Of a stretch of DNA of 5,634 nucleotides, positions 1 to 5,634 are shown piece by piece. The position numbers and the translations under genes are program-made. The notes under the pieces were generated by a model. It saw only the letters and a program-made list of their open reading frames with translations, ran no database searches and had not been told where the DNA came from. The DNA comes from DATJHM01 sp035493895 (lineage in GTDB: Bacteria; Chloroflexota; Ktedonobacteria; Ktedonobacterales; Ktedonobacteraceae): the NCBI GenBank assembly GCA_035493895.1, contig DATJHM010000213.1, positions 1-5,634 of the forward strand. Direction: 5' to 3'. The number at the start of each line of letters is the position of its first letter. Positions within the stretch are counted from its first letter, which is position 1.

Positions 1-3
1 TTT

Positions 4-115
4 GAAAACTCGTTTTCAGGAAGTTTTCGGTGCTCGTGGGCGCTCTCACGCCGGTTGAGCGGTGTCGCTTCGTGGCGACGAGGGGTATTATGCCATAAGG
101 GAGCCGCGCCGTCAA
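4..115. other. G+C-rich hairpin cluster at the left edge, possible mobile-element end
   Basis: Several short inverted repeats follow each other closely. GAAAA/TTTTC lies at 4-8/13-17. A six-pair stem with loop CGCT, including one G-T pair, lies at 35-50. GTCGC/GCGAC lies at 64-68/75-79. TTATG/CATAA lies at 88-98 around a single C. The stretch is clearly richer in G+C than the DNA after about position 116. One frame open from the window edge stops at 56-58 (TGA) and could be the last 18 codons of a gene on the left, but it is too short to identify. A chain of hairpins ending at TCAA (112-115), followed by a composition change, resembles the right end of an IS200/IS605-type element, where the guide RNA of TnpB is encoded. 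That reading is speculative because no tnpB coding sequence is visible here. Confidence 0.25.
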
Positions 116-393
116 GGGGTTTTCGACGAATTTTTAAGCGAGGGTAAAAAACTCGTTAAACTGCCTGCTTTATACCTCGAACGAAGAGCTATTCAGCTTC
201 ACTTCACAGAAGATGACTTAGGCACGCATTATTTCCAAATACATATAAATTCGCGAATACAGCGAACATATACGATAGAAATTAGAGGCCTTCAGGAAAC
301 AATATCATCATTCACGCACGATACTTGAACATAGTTTGATTGTCGAACAGTCCATCGCTATTCATATCATGGAATGGAAAGGAGTGTACCAGT
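116..393. other. A+T-rich intergenic stretch without a supported gene
   Basis: No gene is supported here. A frame open from a GTG at 62 to 328 would give 88 residues. It has no ribosome binding site, starts inside the hairpin cluster, runs across the composition change and resembles no family I know. TATAAA at 244-249 could be a -10 box for the plus-strand gene at 394, but I find no -35 box at a suitable distance. TATCAT at 365-370 is too close to the ribosome binding site at 376-384 to be its promoter. The promoter of the downstream gene therefore stays unassigned. Confidence 0.4.
376..384 (+). promoter_or_regulatory. Ribosome binding site deciding a TTG start
   Basis: GGAAAGGAG sits nine bases before the TTG at 394-396. 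No comparable site precedes the other in-frame TTG at 340, which directly follows a stop codon. Starting at 394 also puts the Arg-Lys plus hydrophobic segment at the protein's extreme N-terminus, as expected for a signal peptide. Confidence 0.7.
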
Positions 394-1203
394 TTGCAGC
401 GAAAAATATGGTTGCAAGGAGCTTTCATCCTCTCATTGTGTATCATAAGCTTCACAGAGCTTTATGCCCTGCCTACCATCTATGCGGCTGTAACAAAACA
501 GCACATTATGCCACTTATATCATTGAAACCGGACCCTATCCATAGAGGAGATGCCGTTGCAGTTGAATACTATATACGACAACAGGGTCCAGGAGTCCGG
601 CGGGTTCATAATGGTGTCGCCCTGGAAACTCTCAATCCAGGACCGCCGACAGATGGGGGAGCAGTTATTGCGCACGTTGCAACCTATCTGCACATAGGGC
701 GCAGATGTGTTCATCATAGGAGACCTGTTCCCCGCCCAAATGATTGGGTACTCATCAGAGTGCTACAATACAGGACGAAAGCCAGTTTCAGCATTCCCGA
801 TAGTGCTGGCATAACACCGCTTGATAAGGTGAGGAATATCTCTGGCGCATTGACCAATCCAGGTGCGCATGCAGTCCATATCAGATGGCCTATCGCTTTT
901 GAGTTGAATGGTAATGCAAGTGATCCTCACAATGGGGCATTTGTCGCATTTCAACTGTTCAATAAGAATACCAACACCGTGCGTAATACTACTTATAGTG
1001 TTACCAGAGCGATGAACCTGGCAAGACAAACCGTGTTACATCCTTCTCTCTATCAAGGTATTCTGTATTACGCACATTATGCGAACAGGAATCGTGCTCG
1101 TACGCCTGGCCCTTTCTTCTATCAAGGTGAAATCATGGTAGGTAAGATCAGACTTGCCTGGTTACACGGGAGTATGTTACCAGCCACCATTCCCTGTCCA
1201 TAG
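394..1203 (+). CDS. Putative exported protein of unknown function
   Basis: I do not recognise this 269-residue protein. The TTG start is chosen because of the ribosome binding site at 376-384; an upstream TTG at 340 would add 18 residues in front of the signal sequence. The N-terminus reads as a Sec signal peptide: positive QRK (2-4), a hydrophobic core at about 5-20, and a possible cleavage site after Ala25 (LYA/LP) or Ala32. The remainder is basic and rich in His (about 13), Asn and Arg, poor in Lys and Glu, with two cysteines outside the signal (Cys105, Cys268). Stretches such as 52-61 (GDAVAVEYYI) and 181-190 (GAFVAFQLFN) look like beta strands. No repeats or catalytic motifs are evident. 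By eye, 12 of 21 arginine codons are AGA or AGG, against 1 of 15 in the nearby htrA, which suggests a different origin. The gene stands alone on its strand and converges with htrA. An open frame of this length is unlikely by chance, but degeneration of an older gene cannot be excluded. Confidence 0.55.
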   Translation: MQRKIWLQGAFILSLCIISFTELYALPTIYAAVTKQHIMPLISLKPDPIHRGDAVAVEYYIRQQGPGVRRVHNGVALETLNPGPPTDGGAVIAHVATYLHIGRRCVHHRRPVPRPNDWVLIRVLQYRTKASFSIPDSAGITPLDKVRNISGALTNPGAHAVHIRWPIAFELNGNASDPHNGAFVAFQLFNKNTNTVRNTTYSVTRAMNLARQTVLHPSLYQGILYYAHYANRNRARTPGPFFYQGEIMVGKIRLAWLHGSMLPATIPCP

Positions 1204-1225
1204 CTCTTCTGAGGAGCGGCTCGAC

Positions 1226-1268
1226 AGTGTCTTCATGAACACGGTAGCATTACCCGCATGAAGACACT
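1226..1268. terminator. Perfect 12-bp inverted repeat between convergent genes, probable bidirectional terminator
   Basis: AGTGTCTTCATG (1226-1237) and CATGAAGACACT (1257-1268) are exact reverse complements separated by 19 bases. Inside the loop, GGTA (1243-1246) and TACC (1251-1254) can form a small second stem. The repeat begins 22 bases after the stop of the plus-strand gene and 12 bases after the htrA stop, so it can serve both transcripts. No run of T follows the stem on either strand, so it is not a classical intrinsic terminator. It may act as a weak terminator or as a stem protecting the 3' end. A further short hairpin (GCTCT/GGAGC, 1203-1217) overlaps the stop of the plus-strand gene. 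Confidence 0.55.
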
Positions 1269-1280
1269 TATTGGATCTCA

Positions 1281-2462
1281 TTATACTTGCAGCTCGCCTA
1301 GTTTGATATTCACTGTTTGCTCCTGGCCTCCTCGATAGAAACGTAGCGTCACAGAGTCGCCAGGAGATTTTCCCAGCAGAACTTCAGCCAGCGAAGAGGT
1401 ACTGGTGATGGCAGCATCATTTATCTGCACAATGATATCCCCTTCCTTGATGCCAGCCTGAGCAGCCGCGCTATTCGGGGTCACATGCGCGACGTACACG
1501 CCGTGATCAACCGGCAAATTATTCTGTTGCGCGACCACAGAATCAACTGTGATCCCCTCAATGCCCAGAGCCGCACGCCCGGAACGCACCACATGTCCCT
1601 GGTCGATCAACTGCGGGACAATGAACTTGACGCGATTAGAAGGGATTGCAAAACCGACGCCATTAGCGGGCGTGCGAAATTCTGGATCAATGGCGGCGAG
1701 CGTGGGCACGCCGATCAGATTGCCCTGGAGATCGACCAGCGCCCCACCACTATTGCCTGGATTGATCGCCGCATCGGTCTGAATAGTATCGGGCAGGACA
1801 TTGCCATTCTGGTCCGTCGAAACATTGCGTCCCAGGGCGCTGATAATGCCACTGGTCACCGTCTGCGTAATGCCAAGTGGATTGCCAATCGCCAGCACAT
1901 CCTGGCCGACCTGGAGCTTTGAAGAGTCTCCAAACGTTGCGACAGCAATTTTCACCTTTGAGGCATCGATTTGCACGACAGCCAGATCATCAGACGGTGC
2001 CGTCCCAACCACCTTTCCCGGCAGGTTTGTGCCATCAAAAAGCTCCACCTCCACGGAATTCGCATTTTTCACGACATGGTTGTTCGTAACAATGTATCCT
2101 CGCTTGTCAATAATTACGCCTGACCCTAATCCTCCCCCCTGACTGGTACGCACTGTCAGCTGAACCACAGTAGGTCGGACTTTTGCCACCACCGCTTCGC
2201 GCACATCCTCAAGCGAATTGGCTCCCAACGTTGGTACCACCGAGCTAGAACTGGTCCCGGGCACATTTCTCGTTCCAACCTGCCAACCGGCCAGCATGCC
2301 AATCGCAAATACCGCTAACAGGAGCAGCGCCAGGCCTGTCAGGATCGCCGAGGAACGTTTTTTACGTCCTCCACCAGATGCAGGTGGAGCACCAGATCCC
2401 CACTGAGAGGGCGTATACATACCGGGACGAGGAGCATCATTTTGCTCATTTGGGTCATACAT
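1281..2462 (-). CDS. htrA: HtrA/DegP-like trypsin-type serine protease with one PDZ domain, membrane-anchored
   Basis: This 393-residue protein is an S1C-family protease that degrades or handles misfolded proteins outside the cytoplasmic membrane. A Pro/Gly-rich, probably cytoplasmic tail (1-35) precedes a basic RKKR and one hydrophobic anchor (about 38-60). The protease domain covers about 85-285 with the full triad: His129 in TNNHVV, Asp159 in DDLAVV and Ser238 in GNSGG. A single PDZ domain follows (about 292-393), with the features HGVYVAHVTPNSAA and GIKEGDIIVQIN. Length and order match membrane-anchored HtrA proteins of Gram-positive and related bacteria. The ATG at 2462 is chosen because GGAGGTG stands seven bases upstream. 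A frame open to 2549 would add 29 residues and overlap terC, with no ribosome site to support it. The gene lies 52 bp after terC on the same strand and is probably co-transcribed. HtrA genes are often controlled by an adjacent two-component system (for example CssRS in Bacillus), and such a pair lies two genes upstream. The active site is intact and the family assignment is firm; the symbol is used in the family sense. Confidence 0.95.
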   Translation of the reverse strand: MYDPNEQNDAPRPGMYTPSQWGSGAPPASGGGRKKRSSAILTGLALLLLAVFAIGMLAGWQVGTRNVPGTSSSSVVPTLGANSLEDVREAVVAKVRPTVVQLTVRTSQGGGLGSGVIIDKRGYIVTNNHVVKNANSVEVELFDGTNLPGKVVGTAPSDDLAVVQIDASKVKIAVATFGDSSKLQVGQDVLAIGNPLGITQTVTSGIISALGRNVSTDQNGNVLPDTIQTDAAINPGNSGGALVDLQGNLIGVPTLAAIDPEFRTPANGVGFAIPSNRVKFIVPQLIDQGHVVRSGRAALGIEGITVDSVVAQQNNLPVDHGVYVAHVTPNSAAAQAGIKEGDIIVQINDAAITSTSSLAEVLLGKSPGDSVTLRFYRGGQEQTVNIKLGELQV

Positions 2463-2469
2463 AGTAAAA

Positions 2470-2476
2470 CACCTCC
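2470..2476 (-). promoter_or_regulatory. Ribosome binding site of htrA
   Basis: The minus strand reads GGAGGTG, seven bases before the ATG at 2462. This near-perfect site fixes the htrA start and removes the apparent overlap with terC. Confidence 0.85.
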
Positions 2477-2483
2477 GGCCTCG

Positions 2484-2509
2484 TGAATATTCAACATGGG
2501 CGTTCCCAT
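2484..2509. promoter_or_regulatory. Palindrome and hairpin in the terC-htrA gap
   Basis: TGAATATTCA (2484-2493) is a perfect 10-bp palindrome. Two bases further, ATGGG (2496-2500) and CCCAT (2505-2509) form a five-pair stem with a four-base loop. Both lie in the 52-bp gap, after the terC stop and before the htrA ribosome site. They could be an operator, an mRNA processing site or a weak attenuator. Elements this short also occur by chance, so function is uncertain. Confidence 0.25.
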
Positions 2510-2514
2510 ACGCT

Positions 2515-3450
2515 TTACAAGGATGCTGGTCGTTCCACACGTTTTGCACGTATCAGCGATGCCAGAACTGTGAGTCCGAGCACCAGAACAATTGCCAGCA
2601 AAGAAAAATGAGCGGGAATTTCATAGAAATCAGCAAGCAACATTTTTATGCCCACAAAAATCAGAATCACAGCCAATCCCAGTTTCAGATAGTGGAATTT
2701 CTGCACAAGCGATGCAAAAACAAAGTAGAGAGAACGTAAACCGAGAATCGCGAAGATATTTGAGGTATAGACAATGAAAGGATCGTGCGTCACCGCAAAA
2801 ATAGCCGGAATAGAGTCCACCGCAAAGACCAGATCGGTGCTTTCAATCACTACCAGGACCACGAAGAGAGGAGTCGCAAGGAGTCGCCCTGCGCGCCGTA
2901 CAAAAAAACGGCCCTGCTCATATTCGGACGTCATCGGGAGAATGCGACGGATCAATTTCAACGCAGGGTTCTTCTCTGGATGAACATCTTCGCTGCGTTG
3001 CAGGCCCATACGAATACCGGTAAACACAAGAAAGGCACCAAAGACATAGATAACCGCATGAAACGTTTCCAGAAGAGCCAGACCCGCACCGATCAGAATG
3101 GCACGCATAATGAGGGCCCCGAGAATGCCCCAGAAGAGGATACGATGCTGGTATTCCGCAGGCACCGCAAAATACGAAAAAATCAACACGAAAATAAAAA
3201 TGTTGTCTACACTCAGTGATTTCTCGATCAAATAGCCGGTAAAAAATTGCACCGCTGGCTCTAAGCCCAGCACAAAGTAGACGCCAACATTGAAAAGGAG
3301 AGCAATCGTAATCCAGACCCCACTCCAGATCAAAGCCTCCTTCACAGAGATTGCATGCAACTTACGATGAAATACCCCCAGGTCCAGGGCAAGCAAACAA
3401 AACACAATTAAAGAAAACCAGACCCACGGCCATACATTACCGGCAAACAT
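2515..3450 (-). CDS. TerC-family integral membrane protein (Alx-like)
   Basis: This 311-residue protein belongs to the TerC/Alx family of polytopic membrane proteins. Characterised members act in manganese export and in supplying metal to exported proteins; the founding member lies in tellurite-resistance operons. About nine hydrophobic segments are visible, around residues 10-27, 40-62, 82-97, 105-128, 131-149, 193-217, 225-247, 256-276 and 283-300. The family's acidic membrane motifs are present: EKSLSVDNIF (Glu76, Asp82, Asn83) and ESTDLVFAVDSIPAIFAVT (Glu203, Asp206, Asp212), followed by FAILGLRSLYF. A charged cytoplasmic loop lies at about 150-190. The length is typical and the gene looks intact. 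The ATG at 3450 has AAGGAG eight bases upstream. The gene lies 136 bp after the histidine kinase gene and 52 bp before htrA, so it probably shares a transcript at least with htrA. I do not give a symbol because terC, alx and ykoY homologues cannot be told apart here. The substrate is inferred from the family. Confidence 0.93.
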   Translation of the reverse strand: MFAGNVWPWVWFSLIVFCLLALDLGVFHRKLHAISVKEALIWSGVWITIALLFNVGVYFVLGLEPAVQFFTGYLIEKSLSVDNIFIFVLIFSYFAVPAEYQHRILFWGILGALIMRAILIGAGLALLETFHAVIYVFGAFLVFTGIRMGLQRSEDVHPEKNPALKLIRRILPMTSEYEQGRFFVRRAGRLLATPLFVVLVVIESTDLVFAVDSIPAIFAVTHDPFIVYTSNIFAILGLRSLYFVFASLVQKFHYLKLGLAVILIFVGIKMLLADFYEIPAHFSLLAIVLVLGLTVLASLIRAKRVERPASL

Positions 3451-3458
3451 GCCCTATT

Positions 3459-3464
3459 CTCCTT
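3459..3464 (-). promoter_or_regulatory. Ribosome binding site of the TerC-family gene
   Basis: The minus strand reads AAGGAG, eight bases before the ATG at 3450. This supports that start, which gives a full-length family member. Confidence 0.75.
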
Positions 3465-3531
3465 CATTGCGCGACTCCCTGCCATCCAGTGCTATGTACC
3501 AGGATAAAGAGGAAAGCAGATAGAAGATGGT

Positions 3532-3577
3532 AATATATACATTTGTAGCAATAAGAGAAAAGAGCACAGGTACAAAT
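3532..3577 (-). promoter_or_regulatory. Possible terC promoter region with a 7-bp inverted repeat
   Basis: The gap between the kinase and TerC genes (3451-3586) is long for a tight operon and A+T-rich. On the minus strand TATATT (3537-3532) is a candidate -10 box, with no convincing -35 box at 16-18 bp. ATTTGTA (3541-3547) and TACAAAT (3571-3577) form a perfect inverted repeat with a 23-base gap. One arm would fall between the -10 and -35 positions, as an operator would. Alternatively the repeat forms a weak stem after the kinase stop. Transcription from here would leave an untranslated leader of about 75 bases. I see no conserved core of the yybP-ykoY manganese riboswitch in that leader. Confidence 0.3.
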
Positions 3578-3586
3578 AACGAGTTT

Positions 3587-5191
3587 TTAGCTTTTTTCTA
3601 TCGTAGGCAAACACATCACAAAGAGGCTTCCCTGCCCCGAAGTGCTTTCTGCGCTAATCTGGCCACCAAGTTGCGCAACCAGGGTCTGGGCAATCGAGAG
3701 ACCCAGGCCAGTGCCCACGCGTGAGCGGGCCTGATCTGCTCGATAAAAACGTTCGAAGATATGAGGTAGATCCTGCTCGGGTATGCCTATACCATTATCC
3801 TGTACGCGGATTATAACATATTTCCCCCTGTGCTCCACAGATACATTGACACATCCCGTACCATCAGAATGGCATGCAGCCGTATATTTCAGAGCATTAT
3901 CCAGAAGAATGAGCAAGACCCGACGGATACTTTCTTCACACCCGGGAACGCGTATAGGCTCAATATGTCCGATCTCCAAGGAGACATTGGCACCATCGAG
4001 GCTCATTCTGCCACGGAGCTGACGTACGAGATGGAGAATCAGGCGATCGAGCTCAACATAAGCAGCCAACGACGCCGTCTTCTTTTCCGCAACAGGCAAC
4101 TCTTGTGTGAGAAGCGCAGTGGACTGGCTGGTAGAGCAGGCATCGGCACGGGCTAGGAGCAACAGGCCATCAACGAGGCGAGCCAGACGAATAGTTTCAT
4201 CGTGCGCATCGCTCAACATCGTTTTTTGTTCTTCTGCGGGCAGATCATCCATATGCGACTCAAGAAAGGCCAGGTTCCCCTGGATCGTCGTGAGAGGAGC
4301 CCGTAGCTCGTGAGAGGCGTCCGCAATAAAGCGATGTTGCGCCTGGGAGGTCTTCTCCAGAGCGGACAACATATCGTTGAACGTATCGACGACCTGAACC
4401 ATCTCATCCTGCCCACCATGCGGCCTGGGCACACGCTGGTGCAGGTTCGCAATATGCGTGCCACGCGTCGCAAGCGTGATCGTCTGAGCCGTCTTGACCA
4501 GTTCGCTCAGAGGGCGCAAAACATTGACAGAAATAAGCCAGCTACAGACAAGAGCGCCGATGAGCGCAGTCAGGCCCGATAAGAGGAGAAGCGTTTGCAA
4601 GATAAGAAACGTCTTATCTACCGCACTCAGCGATTGAATCACGACCAGCGTCCCGATAATTGGCACCGCATCCGTGCGTAGACCGGACAATACAGAGACA
4701 GGAGCCTCAATCGGCATCACCTGAAGCATCGCATGAACCCCCTGCACCTGTCCCTCAAACGGAGGAGGGATCTCACCAATTTTGAGTTTTTCTGTATAGC
4801 CATCCGGTAATTTCATGAGCTGGTTTAAATGCGTAGGAAGTAGCGTATAGACAAGTTTTCCGTGCGTATCGTAGACCGCAATTTCAAGACCAGGATCTCT
4901 ATAGAGATCGACGGAAGCGAACGATAATTCCTGTATCCATTCATCGGTCCCATAGACATCTAAGATCCCCTCGACCGTACTGAGGGCGTAGCGGCTATTC
5001 GCCTGAAGCGTATCATACGTGCTGCGATAGAGTGTATCTCTTGCCAGGACAAAGACCAGGATCGCAAAAATACTGAGGGCTACGATCATGAGCAGGCCAT
5101 ACCAGAGCACCAGGCGCCAGCGCAAAGAGCGAGGCAAAAACGTATCAGTTGTCCCGATACGAAGAGGAAGAGGATCTAGATTCTGGAGCAT
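3587..5191 (-). CDS. Sensor histidine kinase with HAMP domain
   Basis: This 534-residue membrane kinase senses a signal outside the cytoplasm, autophosphorylates on His and passes the phosphate to the adjacent response regulator. Order: a short cytoplasmic start, TM1 (about 25-50), an extracytoplasmic sensor region (about 51-195) that I cannot assign to a family, TM2 (194-220), HAMP (about 221-280), HisKA with the H-box FIADASHELRAPL (His294), a linker (about 350-390) with a Ser/Thr-rich stretch, and HATPase_c. The ATPase domain shows the N box LLDNALKYT (Asn432), the G1 box DNGIGIP (Asp465), the F box IFERFYRAD and the G2 box GTGLGLS (493-499). All catalytic motifs are intact. The start is uncertain. 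The ATG at 5191 lies one base after the regulator's stop and suits translational coupling, behind a weak AAAGAA. The ATG at 5209 or GTG at 5221 would overlap the regulator and add 6 or 10 residues. The orthodox architecture resembles kinases paired with OmpR-type regulators. The stimulus is unknown; the nearby htrA hints at envelope stress. Confidence 0.93.
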   Translation of the reverse strand: MLQNLDPLPLRIGTTDTFLPRSLRWRLVLWYGLLMIVALSIFAILVFVLARDTLYRSTYDTLQANSRYALSTVEGILDVYGTDEWIQELSFASVDLYRDPGLEIAVYDTHGKLVYTLLPTHLNQLMKLPDGYTEKLKIGEIPPPFEGQVQGVHAMLQVMPIEAPVSVLSGLRTDAVPIIGTLVVIQSLSAVDKTFLILQTLLLLSGLTALIGALVCSWLISVNVLRPLSELVKTAQTITLATRGTHIANLHQRVPRPHGGQDEMVQVVDTFNDMLSALEKTSQAQHRFIADASHELRAPLTTIQGNLAFLESHMDDLPAEEQKTMLSDAHDETIRLARLVDGLLLLARADACSTSQSTALLTQELPVAEKKTASLAAYVELDRLILHLVRQLRGRMSLDGANVSLEIGHIEPIRVPGCEESIRRVLLILLDNALKYTAACHSDGTGCVNVSVEHRGKYVIIRVQDNGIGIPEQDLPHIFERFYRADQARSRVGTGLGLSIAQTLVAQLGGQISAESTSGQGSLFVMCLPTIEKS

Positions 5192-5192
5192 T

Positions 5193-5634
5193 TTATTCTT
5201 TGAAAACATAGCCAATACCACGTACCGTATGAATGAGGCGTGATTCGCTTTCGGCCTCTAACTTGGAACGAAGATAGCCAACATACACTTCCAGAACATT
5301 CGAAGAGCCCTCAAAGTCCAATCCCCAGACACGATCCATAATCAGATCTCTGGTCAAGACCTGCCGTGGTCGGCGCATAAAGAGAGACAGCAGTTCATAC
5401 TCTGTGGGAGACAGCTCGATTTCACGTCCTGCGCGATACGCCACGCGTGTGCCAGTATCCAGATCGACATCGGTATAGCGCAGAATTTCCTGGCGCTCAT
5501 TCTTGTTTCTACGCAACAGGGCTTTCAGACGCGCTAACAGTTCTTCAGGAGCAAAAGGTTTCACCAGATAATCATCGGCCCCGACCTCCAGGCCCTTGAC
5601 GCGATCCGCGACGCTATCGCGGGCAGTCAAAAGC
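5193..5634 (-). CDS. OmpR/PhoB-family response regulator, 5' part outside the window
   Basis: This is the C-terminal part (146 residues visible) of a DNA-binding response regulator; the beginning lies beyond 5634. The frame is open to the window edge, and the visible part begins LLTARDSVADR, the end of beta strand 4 of a receiver domain with its conserved Thr. Then follow GADDYLVKPF, with the conserved receiver Lys, and a linker at about residues 40-50. A winged-helix DNA-binding domain then runs to the end, with LSPTEYELLSLF, VLTRDLIMDRVWG, the recognition-helix region SSNVLEVYVGYLRSKLE and the closing wing IHTVRGIGYVF. The phosphorylated Asp and the acidic pocket are not in the window. A TTG at 5628-5630 could be taken as a start, but it falls inside the receiver fold and is not one. 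The stop is one base from the kinase ATG, the usual arrangement for cognate pairs. By family it binds direct repeats in promoters. Its targets probably include genes in this block, but no binding repeat was recognised. Confidence 0.95.
   Translation of the reverse strand, partial: LLTARDSVADRVKGLEVGADDYLVKPFAPEELLARLKALLRRNKNERQEILRYTDVDLDTGTRVAYRAGREIELSPTEYELLSLFMRRPRQVLTRDLIMDRVWGLDFEGSSNVLEVYVGYLRSKLEAESESRLIHTVRGIGYVFKE

Noticed and set aside
147..158. 12-mer AAAAACTCGTTA repeated in inverted orientation at 3577-3588
   Set aside because: One or two 12-base matches are expected by chance in a window this size, and the flanks do not match.
62..328. Open frame of 88 residues from a GTG on the plus strand
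   Set aside because: It has no ribosome site, begins within the hairpin cluster, crosses a change in base composition and resembles no known protein.
763..1029. Minus-strand frame of 88 residues opposite the secreted-protein gene
   Set aside because: It has no signal, motif or ribosome site, and the plus-strand frame is longer with a good start and signal peptide.
1485..1922. Plus-strand frame of 145 residues opposite htrA
   Set aside because: It lies wholly antisense to a conserved protease domain with an intact catalytic triad, and its open frame follows from htrA codon structure.
2463..2549. Longer htrA start overlapping the end of terC
   Set aside because: The extra 29 residues have no ribosome site, while GGAGGTG stands at the ideal distance from the ATG at 2462.
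3451..3530. yybP-ykoY manganese riboswitch ahead of the TerC-family gene
   Set aside because: This class often precedes such genes, but I could not find its conserved core motifs or paired helices in the leader.

Overview
The window (5634 bp, roughly half G+C) reads as chromosomal DNA of a free-living bacterium. The gene set is a two-component pair, a TerC-family membrane protein and a membrane-anchored HtrA protease with a Pro/Gly-rich cytoplasmic tail. Together with moderate G+C, strong GGAGG-type ribosome binding sites and protein style, this suggests a Gram-positive-like or Chloroflexota lineage, possibly Ktedonobacteria. That placement is an inference from style, not from a phylogenetic marker.

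Layout. Positions 1-115 are G+C-rich and fold into several short hairpins; they look like the edge of something that continues to the left, possibly the end of a mobile element. Positions 116-393 are A+T-richer and hold no gene I can support. A plus-strand gene at 394-1203 starts with TTG behind a good Shine-Dalgarno site. It encodes an unrecognised exported protein whose arginine codon use differs from that of htrA, the neighbour I counted. It converges with the minus-strand block, and a perfect 12-bp inverted repeat lies between the two.

The rest is one minus-strand block, in transcription order: an OmpR/PhoB-type response regulator (cut by the window edge at 5634), a sensor histidine kinase (3587-5191), a TerC-family integral membrane protein (2515-3450) and an HtrA/DegP-like serine protease (1281-2462). 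Regulator and kinase are translationally coupled. A 136-bp gap with a possible promoter and a 7-bp inverted repeat precedes terC. A 52-bp gap with a hairpin and a 10-bp palindrome separates terC from htrA.

Working together: the kinase has a sensor domain of about 145 residues outside the membrane, and the protease acts on the same side. TerC proteins are linked in other bacteria to manganese efflux and metal supply to exported proteins. The block is therefore plausibly an envelope or secretion-stress module, but the regulatory link is inferred from gene order only. I see no clearly new defence or mobile system. The least explained parts are the secreted orphan protein and the hairpin-rich left edge.
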